From contig JACNJE010000090.1 of the NCBI GenBank assembly GCA_014382705.1, positions 1-64,000 on the forward strand: a stretch of DNA of 64,000 bases, given 5' to 3'. Source of the DNA: Verrucomicrobiota bacterium. Its GTDB lineage: Bacteria; Verrucomicrobiota; Verrucomicrobiia; Limisphaerales; UBA1096. The notes below the pieces were generated by a model. The model was not told the origin of the DNA and made no database searches. It saw only the letters and a program-made list of their open reading frames with translations. Shown here in pieces: positions 16,727 through 26,410 of this stretch; position 1 is the first letter of the stretch, and every line of letters starts with the position of its first letter. The position numbers and the translations under genes were made by a program.

Positions 16727-17422
16727 TCAGGTGACATTCTTGATGGCGACCCAAACCGCCTCGTAAAAATTGCCGTTGAAGGGATCGTCCCGGAGAAACT
16801 CCACCTTGAGTCCAGGCGAAACAAAATACGGACGCAGATTCCACGACACCTGCGCCCCGACGAACAGGTTGCCGGCCAGCCAGGCAAAAAAGGCAACCGT
16901 TCCGGCCCGGCTTCTGTCCGAAAACTCCCGGACGTGTTGAAGCAATCGAGCGTGAGCGACGATGCCGGCAAATGCGATCAGCAGGGTGTGCATCAGCAGG
17001 CTGGCTCCGTGCCAGGCGTACCCCCCGGAACCGTCACCCGACGACGGCGTGTTCAGGGTCGCGAAGAAGCTGACCGGACTCAGCGCCCCAAGGATCACCG
17101 CCATGATGGCGACCCCGACCAACAGGAATTGCAGGCTTTTTCGAACGCCAATCCCGCTCCCCACCACCAGGCCCAGCAGGCCGTTGAGCAGGCCGTTCAA
17201 GAGGAGAGTGATGAGGAGGATCAGCGGCAGCTTGACTGCGACATACGCCCCCATTTCCCAGCCATTCCGGAGGCCCACGGTAAACCCGTAGGTGCCGCAC
17301 CCCAGCGCAATCAACAGCAGGCAACACCGGACGGATCCCGTTCGCGCGGCACCGATCCAGTCCGCGAGCAGCCCATTGTCCCCGCGGCATAGGGCGATGG
17401 CATTCTGAGTGGTCGGGTTCAA
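16727..17422 (-). CDS. Polytopic membrane protein, probable divergent paralogue of the neighbour
   Basis: Multiple TM helices; QVSWNLRPYFVSPGLKVEFLRDDPFNGNFYEAVW; TTG start assumed. Confidence 0.6.
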   Translation of the reverse strand: MNPTTQNAIALCRGDNGLLADWIGAARTGSVRCCLLLIALGCGTYGFTVGLRNGWEMGAYVAVKLPLILLITLLLNGLLNGLLGLVVGSGIGVRKSLQFLLVGVAIMAVILGALSPVSFFATLNTPSSGDGSGGYAWHGASLLMHTLLIAFAGIVAHARLLQHVREFSDRSRAGTVAFFAWLAGNLFVGAQVSWNLRPYFVSPGLKVEFLRDDPFNGNFYEAVWVAIKNVT

Positions 17423-17498
17423 GTTGACTGAAGCTGTATGGACTCCGCTTCCCCGGCCCCCGTTCAAAATCGGTCGGCAATCCTTGGCCAGTTCCTTC

Positions 17499-17512
17499 CG
17501 CTTGGCCAAGCG
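17499..17512. repeat. Iterated palindrome, perfect 14-mer, adjacent to the kamA stop codon
   Basis: CGCTTGGCCAAGCG. Confidence 0.95.
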
Positions 17513-17517
17513 GTGAG

Positions 17518-18906
17518 CTAGTGGCGGGTGGCTTCCGCCTTGGCCATCGCCTCGGCCTTGAACTTGGCCAAGCGGCTGTGGATTTCGGGTTCGTTGGCCC
17601 AAAGCGCTTGGCCCCCTTCCGGCAGGCGGTGGATGGGGTCGTAGTAGTAGAAGATCTCGCCCGGCTTGGCCGTGGGCGAGGTCCACGCGGACACGCCGAT
17701 TTCGCGGTCGTAGAGTGTGTAGCTGGAGATTTCCCGCTTGCCGCCGCCGCCGGGGGCATCGCAGACGACGCGGGGCGTGTTGAAGCCGGCGATTGATCCC
17801 TGCAACCGGCGCGACAACTGTTCCGCCCTGTGCACCGTCGTGCGGAGGTGTTCGCAGCCCGGCACCATGTCGTGCAGGTAGACGTAGTACGGCTGGATGA
17901 GCAGACTGGAAAGTTTCTTGCTGGTGTAGTGCAGACAGTCGAACCCGTCGTTCACCCCGCTGATGAGTACGGACTGGTTTCGGACACGAACACCGGTTTC
18001 GGACAGCGCCTTCATCGCGCGCGAGGTCCACGCCGTGATCTCGCGGTCGGTGTTGAAGTGCGTGTGCAGCGCGACTTCCTTCATTCGCTCGCGGCCCAGT
18101 TGGCATACCTCGTCCAGCGCCGCCATCCAGTCGGTGTCGCTGGTGAATTTCATCGGCATGATGGCCAGGCCCTTTGTCGCAAACCGGATCCGGCGCACGG
18201 TGGGAATCTCCAGCAGCGTAATCCCGATCTGGCGGATCTGGTTGGGTCGCAGCAGCAGGGCGTCCCCGCCGGAGATGACGATGTCCTCCAGGTCCGGATG
18301 GTTGCGGATGTAGTCAAACGTGGCATCCCACTCGGTGGCATTCGCGCCGTAGGTGGATTTGCTTTTCACCGCCGTGCTGCCTCCGACAACCCGGCTGCGG
18401 GTGCAGAAGGAGCAGTAGACCGGGCAGAGCGTGATCGGCAAAAACAGCGCCTTGTCGGGATAACGATGCGTGAGGTACGGCGTCGCCTTGTTGCTGTCTT
18501 CGGCCAGCGAGTCGTCCATCGCGTGCGGGTGGTCGGGGACGAACTGCGAACCCAGCGGCAGGAACTGGCGGCGCACCGGGTCGTTCTCCACGTTGTCCCA
18601 CAGGATGCGCGAGAAGATGTACGGCGTGAGGCGCACGTTCATCGGGGTCTTCAGCAGGCCGTCCTCGATGTCCGCAACCAGCGACGGCGTGGCCAACTCG
18701 CGCAGTGCCTCCTGAATGCCTTGGATGGAGGTCACCGAGTGGCGCTGCTGCCAGCGGAAATCCCCGAACGTCGCGGCGTCGACATCGCGCCAGGCGGGGA
18801 TCGTCCGCCAAAACTCCGAGTGGTCGAACGCATACGTCAGCGGCCCGCCGCCACCCGGCTGGGCGCAGGGCGATTCGCTTTGTACGGTTGTTGCCTCCTC
18901 GATCAT
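17518..18906 (-). CDS. kamA: KamA-family radical SAM protein (lysine 2,3-aminomutase-like)
   Basis: CPVYCSFCTRSRVVG radical SAM cluster, DIVISGGDALLL, TPYLTHRYPDKALFLPITLCP. Confidence 0.9.
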   Translation of the reverse strand: MIEEATTVQSESPCAQPGGGGPLTYAFDHSEFWRTIPAWRDVDAATFGDFRWQQRHSVTSIQGIQEALRELATPSLVADIEDGLLKTPMNVRLTPYIFSRILWDNVENDPVRRQFLPLGSQFVPDHPHAMDDSLAEDSNKATPYLTHRYPDKALFLPITLCPVYCSFCTRSRVVGGSTAVKSKSTYGANATEWDATFDYIRNHPDLEDIVISGGDALLLRPNQIRQIGITLLEIPTVRRIRFATKGLAIMPMKFTSDTDWMAALDEVCQLGRERMKEVALHTHFNTDREITAWTSRAMKALSETGVRVRNQSVLISGVNDGFDCLHYTSKKLSSLLIQPYYVYLHDMVPGCEHLRTTVHRAEQLSRRLQGSIAGFNTPRVVCDAPGGGGKREISSYTLYDREIGVSAWTSPTAKPGEIFYYYDPIHRLPEGGQALWANEPEIHSRLAKFKAEAMAKAEATRH

Positions 18907-18987
18907 CGGCGATGCCTGTGCGGCACGGTCAATCAGGACGCCCAGTATAACGGCATGGCTGCATTTTACGAGTCTATTCAGCCTGCC

Positions 18988-19440
18988 TCACCGCTTGGTT
19001 TTGGAGGTGACCTTGATCTCCGAGATGACCATTTCCCTGTCGATCGCCTTGCACATGTCGTAGATCGTCAGCGCGGCGGTCGAGACCGCCGTGAGCGCCT
19101 CCATCTCGACGCCGGTCCTGGCCGAGATGCGGGCCGAGGCGGTGATGATGATCCGGTCGCGGCTGGCCGGGATTTCAAAACAGACCTCCGCGTGGGAGAT
19201 CGGCAGCGGGTGGCAGAGCGGGATCAACTCGGCGGTTTTTTTCGCGGCCATGATGCCGGCCAGGCGGGCCGTCGCCAGCACGTTGCCCTTGGCCGTGTCG
19301 CCGCTCTCGACCGCGTTGAGCGTGGCTGCGGCCAGGCGGATCTCGCCGCGGGCCGTCGCCTCGCGCGCCTGCTCCGGCTTGGCCGAGACGTCGACCATGC
19401 GGGCCTCGCCGTCGGCGTCGATATGGGTCAGTTCACTCAT
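18988..19440 (-). CDS. moaC: Cyclic pyranopterin monophosphate synthase MoaC
   Basis: MVDVSAK, ARLAGIMAAKKTAELIPLCHPLPIS, GVEMEALTAVSTAALTIYDMCKA. Confidence 0.95.
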   Translation of the reverse strand: MSELTHIDADGEARMVDVSAKPEQAREATARGEIRLAAATLNAVESGDTAKGNVLATARLAGIMAAKKTAELIPLCHPLPISHAEVCFEIPASRDRIIITASARISARTGVEMEALTAVSTAALTIYDMCKAIDREMVISEIKVTSKTKR

Positions 19441-20210
19441 GCGCTCGGCTTGGCCAAGCCATCCTTCCAGCCGCGAATCATGCCAACCATGCGTTCCCGG
19501 AGCAACTCATCCGGCTGAATGTGTCTGGGGATAAAGTCCGGCGAGGTGCCGAGCAGGTCGGTGGTCACCAAGATTTGTCCGTCGCAGCGTTTGCCGGAAC
19601 CGATCCCAATGGTCGGAATGTCAACCAAGCGCGTAATCTCACCGGCGACGGCCGGTGTCACAAGCTCGAGCACGACGCCGAACGCGCCGGCTTGGCCAAG
19701 CGCTTGGGCATCGGCAAGCAGCGCCTCCCGCTGCGCCTCGTCGCGGCCCTTGACCCGGTAACCGCCCTCCTCGAGCACGTGCTGCGGCAGCATGCCCAAG
19801 TGGCCAAGAAACGGAATGCCGGCGGCGCGGATCGCCTCGACCTGCGGAAGGATCGCCCGGCCGCCCTCGGCCTTGACCGCCTCGGCACCGGCGTCGGCCA
19901 AGCGCTTGGCCGACTCGACGGCTTGCTCCGGCGTCTCGTAAGTCTCAAACGGAAGGTCGGCGACGACAAGGCCGCGTGGCTTGGCCCGGGCGACGGCGCG
20001 GATGTGGTGCTCCATCTCCTCGAGCGTGACATGCGTGGTGTCCGGGTAGCCGAGAACGACCATCCCGAGCGAGTCGCCGACAAGCAGCAACGGCACCCCA
20101 GCAGCGTCGAGCAACTTGGCCATGGGGAAGTCGTACGCGGTCAGCGCCGCGATCGGCTCGTGGCCCTTGCGTTGTCGAATCGTTTGCGGCGTCTCCCGTG
20201 TCTCGCTCAA
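19437..20210 (-). CDS. panB: 3-methyl-2-oxobutanoate hydroxymethyltransferase
   Basis: ALTAYDFPMAKLLDAAGVPLLLVGDSLGMVVLGY, DLPFETYE, IGIGSGKRCDGQILV; start approximate. Confidence 0.93.
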   Translation of the reverse strand: MSETRETPQTIRQRKGHEPIAALTAYDFPMAKLLDAAGVPLLLVGDSLGMVVLGYPDTTHVTLEEMEHHIRAVARAKPRGLVVADLPFETYETPEQAVESAKRLADAGAEAVKAEGGRAILPQVEAIRAAGIPFLGHLGMLPQHVLEEGGYRVKGRDEAQREALLADAQALGQAGAFGVVLELVTPAVAGEITRLVDIPTIGIGSGKRCDGQILVTTDLLGTSPDFIPRHIQPDELLRERMVGMIRGWKDGLAKPSA

Positions 20211-20257
20211 GCGGCAAGGTTCTCCCCGGTTCGCCGCGCGCTCAAGCGCAAACTCGG

Positions 20258-20989
20258 TTACCCGCCGCGCTTCGGATCGAGCCACGGCGTGCCGGACCAG
20301 TACCACTTGAACGACGGCAGCGACTCGGCGTGGCCGTCGGTGAAGCTGACATTGCTCTTGGTGTTGTGGCGCAGGTGCGGGCCGCCCCAGTTCGGGTCGC
20401 CGGAGGTGACGCAGCCGCCACAGGGCGCGCTGTTGCCGGGATCGTGAACAATCCAGCAGCCGGCTTTTTCCGGCGACTGCGGGGTGACGCATTTCTTCGG
20501 GTTGGTGGTGTTGACCGGCCGGCTGCCGCCGTCGGTCTTGTAAACGAGCGTGGCGGGGCTGCGGACGGCGCTTTCCTTGAGCGGGGCATATTCCCAGACA
20601 CCGGGCCAGTTGCAGCCGCCGAGCCGAAAGTTTGCGGCATAGTTGTTCGTGGTTCGGCCAAAGTCGTAAATCGTCTCCTTGGTCTTGAACGGCTTGCTGG
20701 GGCAACGAAGGGTCTTTTTGGTTTCCTGATACGGCAGCAGATAATTGAACCACGACGTGCGGTTTTGCTGGCTGCCCACCAGCGTGAAGGTCCAGGCGAA
20801 GCGGTCGCCGTTGTCGCCGGTGTACATTTTCGAGGCGAGCGTCAACTGCTTGATGTTGTTGAGGCAGTAGATTTCCTGCCCCTTGGCCTTGGCCTTGGCC
20901 AAGGCTGGCAACAGCAGGGCGGCCAGGATGGCAATGATCGCGATGACCACCAGCAGCTCGATCAGCGTGAATGCGCGGTGGCGTTTCAT
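20258..20989 (-). CDS. Type II secretion/pseudopilin-like protein with N-methylation motif
   Basis: [30 protein letters not shown] and C-terminal FTDGHAE (H-X9-DG-like). Confidence 0.85.
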   Translation of the reverse strand: MKRHRAFTLIELLVVIAIIAILAALLLPALAKAKAKGQEIYCLNNIKQLTLASKMYTGDNGDRFAWTFTLVGSQQNRTSWFNYLLPYQETKKTLRCPSKPFKTKETIYDFGRTTNNYAANFRLGGCNWPGVWEYAPLKESAVRSPATLVYKTDGGSRPVNTTNPKKCVTPQSPEKAGCWIVHDPGNSAPCGGCVTSGDPNWGGPHLRHNTKSNVSFTDGHAESLPSFKWYWSGTPWLDPKRGG

Positions 20990-21003
20990 GGCTTGGCCAA
21001 GCG

Positions 21004-22017
21004 TTACGGCTTGGCACCCCAGTTGAGCAGGCGGCCCCTGCGGCTGGGCTTGTCCGGGGCGTTTTCGCTGCGCTGCAGCACGTTTTTGATGTCCACCTTT
21101 TTGGAGATGTGAAGCAAGGTCCGTTCCTTGGCCGCCCCGCTGAATTTTGACGAGGCCGCCTTGCTGCGCGCGGTCCCGCGCTTGGCCTTCCATTTGCCCG
21201 GCGCGGTCTTTGTATTGCCCGGTGCCTTGCGGCCGGAGAATTGGTTGGGATCGGCGGCCCGGCGCCGGGCTTCGAGGGCGTCCTGCTTGAGCTTGCGCAG
21301 AAACTCCAGCACGGCGGCGGTCTCGCGGCTGGCGGCGACGTCCGGGCGCAACACGCCGTTGGCCAGATTTTCGCGGACCTCGAGCGGCGTGATATCGAGA
21401 TCGGGATTGAGCTTGCGTAACTCGCGCCGCACGGCGGACACGACCGGGTCGCTCAACATCATCGCGCCGAGGTAGTGGCGGTTGGTCACCTCCAGCCGGA
21501 GGCGGAAGTGATCCAGCCCCGCGCTCCGGTGCCCCTCGCGCGTCAGCAGGAACAGCGTCTCGAGGTGCGCGTCGCGGCTGGGCTGCATATGCGACAGGTC
21601 AAATGCCAGGACGACCGGTGTCTCCGGCCGGGTGTTGCCGGTGTCCTCGACATGATGCACCTGCCAGCCGATGCCGTTGGTCAGGACGATCCACTCGACG
21701 CCGTTGAGCAGCGCGTGCTGCGAGGTCGCCAGCAGGTAGCGGTCGTCTGGCGCGGCACCGACCGGGCTGACGCGCACCAGCATGGCGGCCGAGCCGCCGG
21801 AATGAATCGCGAAATCGTAAACCGCCTCGCGGTTGTCCAGCTCCGACGTCACCTCCGTGTAGCGGTCGAACCCGAACAGGTCCGACAACAGGTCGAGCGC
21901 CAGTGTGGCGGTGTCCGCGCGGCTGGCGTCGCGCTCCCGCGCCGCCTTGAGCAGCGGCTTAAACCGGCGCAACCCGGCGCGGAGACGTTCCCGGACTTTT
22001 TTCGTGATCTTGGCCAT
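21004..22017 (-). CDS. Stand-alone protein resembling type I restriction HsdR N-terminal domain
   Basis: [32 protein letters not shown]...[18 protein letters not shown] resembles HSDR_N domains. Confidence 0.55.
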   Translation of the reverse strand: MAKITKKVRERLRAGLRRFKPLLKAARERDASRADTATLALDLLSDLFGFDRYTEVTSELDNREAVYDFAIHSGGSAAMLVRVSPVGAAPDDRYLLATSQHALLNGVEWIVLTNGIGWQVHHVEDTGNTRPETPVVLAFDLSHMQPSRDAHLETLFLLTREGHRSAGLDHFRLRLEVTNRHYLGAMMLSDPVVSAVRRELRKLNPDLDITPLEVRENLANGVLRPDVAASRETAAVLEFLRKLKQDALEARRRAADPNQFSGRKAPGNTKTAPGKWKAKRGTARSKAASSKFSGAAKERTLLHISKKVDIKNVLQRSENAPDKPSRRGRLLNWGAKP

Positions 22018-22115
22018 TTGACCGGACGGACGGGTGATTCAAAGCAAGCCACCTGCCAAAAGCAAGCCGACAATGCACTTGAAATGGCCCCGTTTGTCGC
22101 CCCTAATCGCCGCGC

Positions 22116-23189
22116 ATGAACAAGCGCTCACTCCAATTTCTACAGACGTTGGTCAACACTCCCAGCCCTTCCGGCCATGAATCTCGCGGCTTGCGCGTCT
22201 GGATGGACTACGTCAGCCAGTACGCCGACGAGACCTATTCCGACGCCTACGGCAACTGTGTCGCCGTGCTCAACAAGGGCGGCGGCCCGAGGCTGATGCT
22301 CGCCGGTCACGCCGACGAGATCGGCATGACGGTCAACTTCATCGACGCCGACGGCTACGTTTACGTGCGGCGACTCGGCGGCACCAACCCGGCGATCACC
22401 CGGGCACAGCGCGTCATCGTTCATTCCCGCAAAGGCCCGGTGACGGGCGTCGTCGGCAGTGTCGCGCCGCACCTCATGCGCACCGACACCGGCGCGCCGA
22501 AGGCGCCAAAAATTCACGAGGTGTTCATCGACATCGGCGCCCGTTCCCGCAAGGCCGCTGAGAAACTCGTCCGCGTCGGAGACCCGATTACGCTCAATGA
22601 CCAGTTCGAGATTCTGCGCGACGACCTCGTCGTGGCGCGGGCGTTCGACAACCGCGTCGGCACGTGGGCCGTGGCCGAGACACTGCGCCTGCTCAAGACC
22701 GGCAAAGCCAAGCTCAACGCCGAGGTGTGCGCCGTCGCCAACACGATGGAGGAGGTCGGCCTGTTCGGTGCGCGGCAGATCGCCTACTCGCTGCACCCCG
22801 ACGTCGCGCTGGTGATGGACGTCACCCACGCAACCGACTACCCGACCGTGGACAAGCGGCAGCACGGCGATATCAAGGTGGGGCAGGGGCCGACCGTCAC
22901 CCACGGAAACTGCAACCACCCCGAAGTCATCAAGCGCGTCGAGCAAGTGGCCAAGCGGCTGAAGATCAAGTTGCAACACGAGGCGATCTCCGCGACGAGT
23001 GGCACCGACACCGACGCCGTGTTCTGGACGCGCGGCGGCATCCCGAGCGGCCTCATCAGCCTGCCCAACCGCTATATGCACTCGCCGGTGGAAGTCGTCA
23101 GCTTGGCCGACCTCGAGCAGATCCCGCAGCTCATGGCTGGCTTCGCCAAGTCGCTGAAAAAAGGCGAGCAATTCAAAGTAAAGATTTAG
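22116..23189 (+). CDS. M42 family metallopeptidase
   Basis: LAGHADEIGMTV, RAFDNRVGTWAVAETLR, NTMEEVGLFGARQ, SATSGTDTDAV, PNRYMHSPVEVVSLADLEQ. Confidence 0.9.
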   Translation: MNKRSLQFLQTLVNTPSPSGHESRGLRVWMDYVSQYADETYSDAYGNCVAVLNKGGGPRLMLAGHADEIGMTVNFIDADGYVYVRRLGGTNPAITRAQRVIVHSRKGPVTGVVGSVAPHLMRTDTGAPKAPKIHEVFIDIGARSRKAAEKLVRVGDPITLNDQFEILRDDLVVARAFDNRVGTWAVAETLRLLKTGKAKLNAEVCAVANTMEEVGLFGARQIAYSLHPDVALVMDVTHATDYPTVDKRQHGDIKVGQGPTVTHGNCNHPEVIKRVEQVAKRLKIKLQHEAISATSGTDTDAVFWTRGGIPSGLISLPNRYMHSPVEVVSLADLEQIPQLMAGFAKSLKKGEQFKVKI

Positions 23190-23194
23190 CCAAG

Positions 23195-23208
23195 CGCTTG
23201 GCCAAGCG
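23195..23208. repeat. Iterated palindrome, perfect 14-mer within TAGCCAAGCGCTTGGCCAAGCG overlapping a stop codon
   Basis: CGCTTGGCCAAGCG; TAG stop at 23187-23189 is the first codon of the extended motif. Confidence 0.9.
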
Positions 23209-23241
23209 CCAATCAGCATCGGGCTGAAAGCCTGATTTTAC

Positions 23242-23385
23242 GTAGCCGAGGGCAACGCCCTTGATATCGAACCGACAAATCCAACGTGCCCTGCAAGGGC
23301 ATTTTAATCATAAAAAAATACGGTTGAACACCCCTGCAGGGCTGTTTGTTATTGCGCTGATTCCAAGGGCGCAGCCCTCGGCTAC
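23242..23385. repeat. Intergenic inverted-repeat element (REP/BIME-like)
   Basis: GTAGCCGAGGGCAACGCCCTT (23242-23262) and AAGGGCGCAGCCCTCGGCTAC (23365-23385) are inverted copies with 2 mismatches; further small stems inside. Confidence 0.65.
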
Positions 23386-23412
23386 GGAAAAGTCGCCTTA
23401 CAGGCGACAACT

Positions 23413-24186
23413 TCAGCGCTTGGTGTGGGAGCAGGTGCCGCGCTGGCTGGCGGCGACGAAGTCGATGAGCTGTCCCGCCAGTACGCCGGTGAACTCGGCG
23501 CGGGCTTTTTCCAGCGCGTCTTTCAACAGGTCGCCGCTGAGGAAAATCGCGTGATACGTTTTCTTGAGCTGCGACCGTTCCTCAGCGGAGAACCCGGCGC
23601 GCTTGAGGCCGACGCTGTTGAGGCCGCACATGCCGTTGATGCCGCGCACGATCGTGAATGGCGGCAGGTCGAGGCTCACCCCGGCGCAGCCCTGCATCAT
23701 GGCGAACGCGCCAACCCGGCAGAACTGGTGCACCACGGCGTTGCCGGAGAGGAACGCGCCGTCGCCAATCATCGCATGACCGCCAACCAGCGCGCCGTTG
23801 GCGAGAATGACTTTGTTGCCGATGATGGCGTTGTGGCCGACGTGGCTGTTGGCCATGAAAAAGTTTTCCGATCCGATCCGCGTGTCTTCGTCGGGCGTGT
23901 TGGAGCGATGGAGGGTGACGTTTTCGCGGAAGGTGTTTCGCTCGCCGATGATGAGCCGGGTCGGCTCGCCGCTGTACTTCAAATCTTGCGGCGCGGCGCC
24001 GATGACGCAGCCGGTGTGAAACCGGTTTTCCGCGCCGATTGCGGTGTGGCCGGTGAGGTGAACATGCGGGCCAAGCTCGCAGCCGGCGCCGAGCGTAACC
24101 TGTTCATCGATGATTGAGAACGGGCCGACCCGGACGCTTTCGTGCAGCTGCGCGTTCGCGTGGATGATGGCGGCGGGGTGGATCAT
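23413..24186 (-). CDS. lpxA: Acyl-ACP--UDP-N-acetylglucosamine O-acyltransferase
   Basis: Left-handed beta-helix hexapeptides; MIHPAAIIHANAQLHESVRVGPFSIIDEQV, RGINGMCGLNSVGLKRAGFS. Confidence 0.93.
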   Translation of the reverse strand: MIHPAAIIHANAQLHESVRVGPFSIIDEQVTLGAGCELGPHVHLTGHTAIGAENRFHTGCVIGAAPQDLKYSGEPTRLIIGERNTFRENVTLHRSNTPDEDTRIGSENFFMANSHVGHNAIIGNKVILANGALVGGHAMIGDGAFLSGNAVVHQFCRVGAFAMMQGCAGVSLDLPPFTIVRGINGMCGLNSVGLKRAGFSAEERSQLKKTYHAIFLSGDLLKDALEKARAEFTGVLAGQLIDFVAASQRGTCSHTKR

Positions 24187-24890
24187 GCGTAAAAATAACC
24201 AAGCTCGCGCAGCGACGCGTAATCCTTTTCGCGCTCCGCCGTGCGGCGGCCAAGGATGATGTGGTCCAGCACGTCGATTTTCAACAACTTGCCGGCACGG
24301 ATAATGTCGCGCGTGAACTTGATGTCGGCCTCGGACGGGGTGGGGTCGCCGCTCGGGTGGTTGTGCGCGAGGAACAGCGCCGAGGCGTTGGCGGTGATCG
24401 CGGGGCGGAACACGTCGCGCGGATGTGTCGTCAGCGAGTCGAGCGTGCCGCGCGCGAGCGTCTCCACACGGATCAGCCGCCGCTTGGCGTTTACCAGCAC
24501 GACGTGGAAATGCTCGACCTCCAGCAGCCGGTTGTCCTCGCGAAGCAGTTGGGCGAGTTTTTCCGGCGTGTCGAGCACCGGCAGCTCGTGGCGCAACTCG
24601 TCAGCCATGCGCTTGGCCAGGCTGAAGGCGCTCTTGAGTGTGACCGCCTTGTCGCGGCCGACGCCTTTCACGCACAACGCCTCGACCGGCGCCTTGGCCA
24701 GCGCGTCGAGCGTGCCAAACTTGTTGAGCAGCGACTGGGCGACATCGATCGCCGACAGGCCCTGCGTGCCGGTGCGCAGCAAAATGGCGATGAGTTCACT
24801 GTCCTTGAGCGCGTCGGCGCCCTTGGCCAATAGCCGTTCGCGCGGCTTCTCGCTGTCGGGCAAATCCTTGATGCGGGTGGCCTCCGGCAT
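24183..24890 (-). CDS. radC: RadC family protein (JAB/MPN)
   Basis: IKDLPDSEKPRERLLAKGADALKDSELIAILLRTGT, LFLAHNHPSGDPTPSEAD. Confidence 0.95.
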   Translation of the reverse strand: MPEATRIKDLPDSEKPRERLLAKGADALKDSELIAILLRTGTQGLSAIDVAQSLLNKFGTLDALAKAPVEALCVKGVGRDKAVTLKSAFSLAKRMADELRHELPVLDTPEKLAQLLREDNRLLEVEHFHVVLVNAKRRLIRVETLARGTLDSLTTHPRDVFRPAITANASALFLAHNHPSGDPTPSEADIKFTRDIIRAGKLLKIDVLDHIILGRRTAEREKDYASLRELGYFYA

Positions 24891-24893
24891 GGG

Positions 24894-26351
24894 TCATTTT
24901 TCGGCGGCCTTGCGTTGGCGTCGGCGTTCCCGCTTGGGCTTGGTCGTTTTGTTTTTTGACGGCTGCGCGTTGACGGTTTTGTCCCACGAATTTGCCTCGC
25001 GCGGGCGATAGAGCGGCCGGCCGTCCACCTTTGGCTGGTTGTCGATGACGGCTTGAAATTTTTTCAGCGCGGCCAAGTGCTCCGGCTTCTCGCTGTCGAG
25101 CAGGTTTTTTTGCTCGAGAGGATCGGTTTTAAGGTCGTACAGCGCGGCGATTTTTGGCTCGTGCTCGAGCCAAACCTTGTAACGCTTGTCGCGAAATACC
25201 CGGTCGGCGAAGTCGCGCGTGCCGCGCACGCCGTTTTTGTCGAGTCGGCCCGCGCCGTGGCCAAGCGCCATGATCCAGTCGCGCGGCGAGTCGTCCGCCT
25301 GGCCAAGCAGCAGGGGAGCGAACGACTTGCCGTCGAGCGGGACGCCGCTGGGCAGCTGCGCTTGGCCAAGCTCGGCGAAGGTCGGCAGCAGGTCGGCGAA
25401 GTCGGTGAGGGCGTCGGTCTCGCGGCCGCCCGGGACGAGGCCGGGGCAGTTGACGATGAACGGTTGGCAGACACCACCCTCGTACTTGGAGGCTTTGCCG
25501 CCGCTTGGCCGATTGCCATCGACCGTGCCGAGCAGGCCGCCGCTGGTGCCGTTGTCGGTGGTGAAAATCACGATCGTCCGCTCGCGGATTTTCAACTCAT
25601 CCAGCGCGCCGACCAAGCGCCCGACGAGGGTGTCGGTGTAACGCACCATCCCCTTCAGTTTGTCCCTGCCCGTGGCGGCTTTCGGTTCGTCGGGTGTCGG
25701 CACGAGCGGGCCGTGGGTGAGGGCCATCGGGAAGTAGAGCATCATCGGCTCGTCGCGATGCTGCTTCATGTAATCGATGAGGAAGTTGCAGTAAACGTCC
25801 GGCCCGAATGTGCCCTCGTAGGTTTTGCTGCCGGAGCGGGTATGAATGTAGGCGTCCCAGTAACGTTTGCCGCTCGGCGGGTTGCCGGTCTCGTAGCCGG
25901 TCCAGACCGCCCAGTCATCGAAGCCGTGTTTTTTTAAGGCGTTGGGTTCGATGCGAAAGTCGTTAATCTGCCACTTGCCGGCGATCGCGGTGGCGTACCC
26001 GGCGCGCTTCATCACGGTGGCGAAGGTGGTGTACTTGGCCCAGTCGAAGTAGCCGATCCCCCAGCGCGGGACGTCCCAGTGGTTGACCCAGCCGGTGCGC
26101 CACGGGTATTGGCCGGTGAGCAGCGTGGCGCGGGTGGGGGTGCATTGTGGCATCGACCAGGCGTTGTGAAACTTGAGGCCACCCTTGGCCAAGCGGTCGA
26201 TGTGCGGTGTCTCTATGTCGTCCGCGCCGTAGCAGGAAATCCAATCCTTGCCGAGGTCGTCGACCATGATGAACAGGATGTTCGGCTTGGCTGCGGAAAT
26301 GGTTTGCAGGCCGAACGCACAAAGGATTGTCAGGGAAAAAAACAGGCGTTG
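24894..26351 (-). CDS. Sulfatase (arylsulfatase-like)
   Basis: PNILFIMVDDLGKDWISCYGADDIETPHIDRLAKGG, CTPTRATLLTGQYPWRTG. Confidence 0.92.
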   Translation of the reverse strand, partial: QRLFFSLTILCAFGLQTISAAKPNILFIMVDDLGKDWISCYGADDIETPHIDRLAKGGLKFHNAWSMPQCTPTRATLLTGQYPWRTGWVNHWDVPRWGIGYFDWAKYTTFATVMKRAGYATAIAGKWQINDFRIEPNALKKHGFDDWAVWTGYETGNPPSGKRYWDAYIHTRSGSKTYEGTFGPDVYCNFLIDYMKQHRDEPMMLYFPMALTHGPLVPTPDEPKAATGRDKLKGMVRYTDTLVGRLVGALDELKIRERTIVIFTTDNGTSGGLLGTVDGNRPSGGKASKYEGGVCQPFIVNCPGLVPGGRETDALTDFADLLPTFAELGQAQLPSGVPLDGKSFAPLLLGQADDSPRDWIMALGHGAGRLDKNGVRGTRDFADRVFRDKRYKVWLEHEPKIAALYDLKTDPLEQKNLLDSEKPEHLAALKKFQAVIDNQPKVDGRPLYRPREANSWDKTVNAQPSKNKTTKPKRERRRQRKAAEK

Positions 26352-26390
26352 CACGGCGGAACCGTAGCCGCCCCGCCGCCCCAAGCCAAG

Positions 26391-26404
26391 CGCTTGGCCA
26401 AGCG
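26391..26404. repeat. Iterated palindrome, perfect 14-mer within AAGCCAAGCGCTTGGCCAAGCGGG
   Basis: CGCTTGGCCAAGCG in the gap upstream of the sulfatase and downstream of the RND permease. Confidence 0.9.
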
Positions 26405-26410
26405 GGTTGG

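Noticed and set aside
20880-20905. CCTTGGCCTTGGCCTTGGCCAAGG run as an iterated-motif cluster
   Set aside because: It encodes the pseudopilin segment ALAKAKAKG; most of it is simple Lys/Ala codon repetition common after the N-methylation helix, with only one true TTGGCCAAG core.
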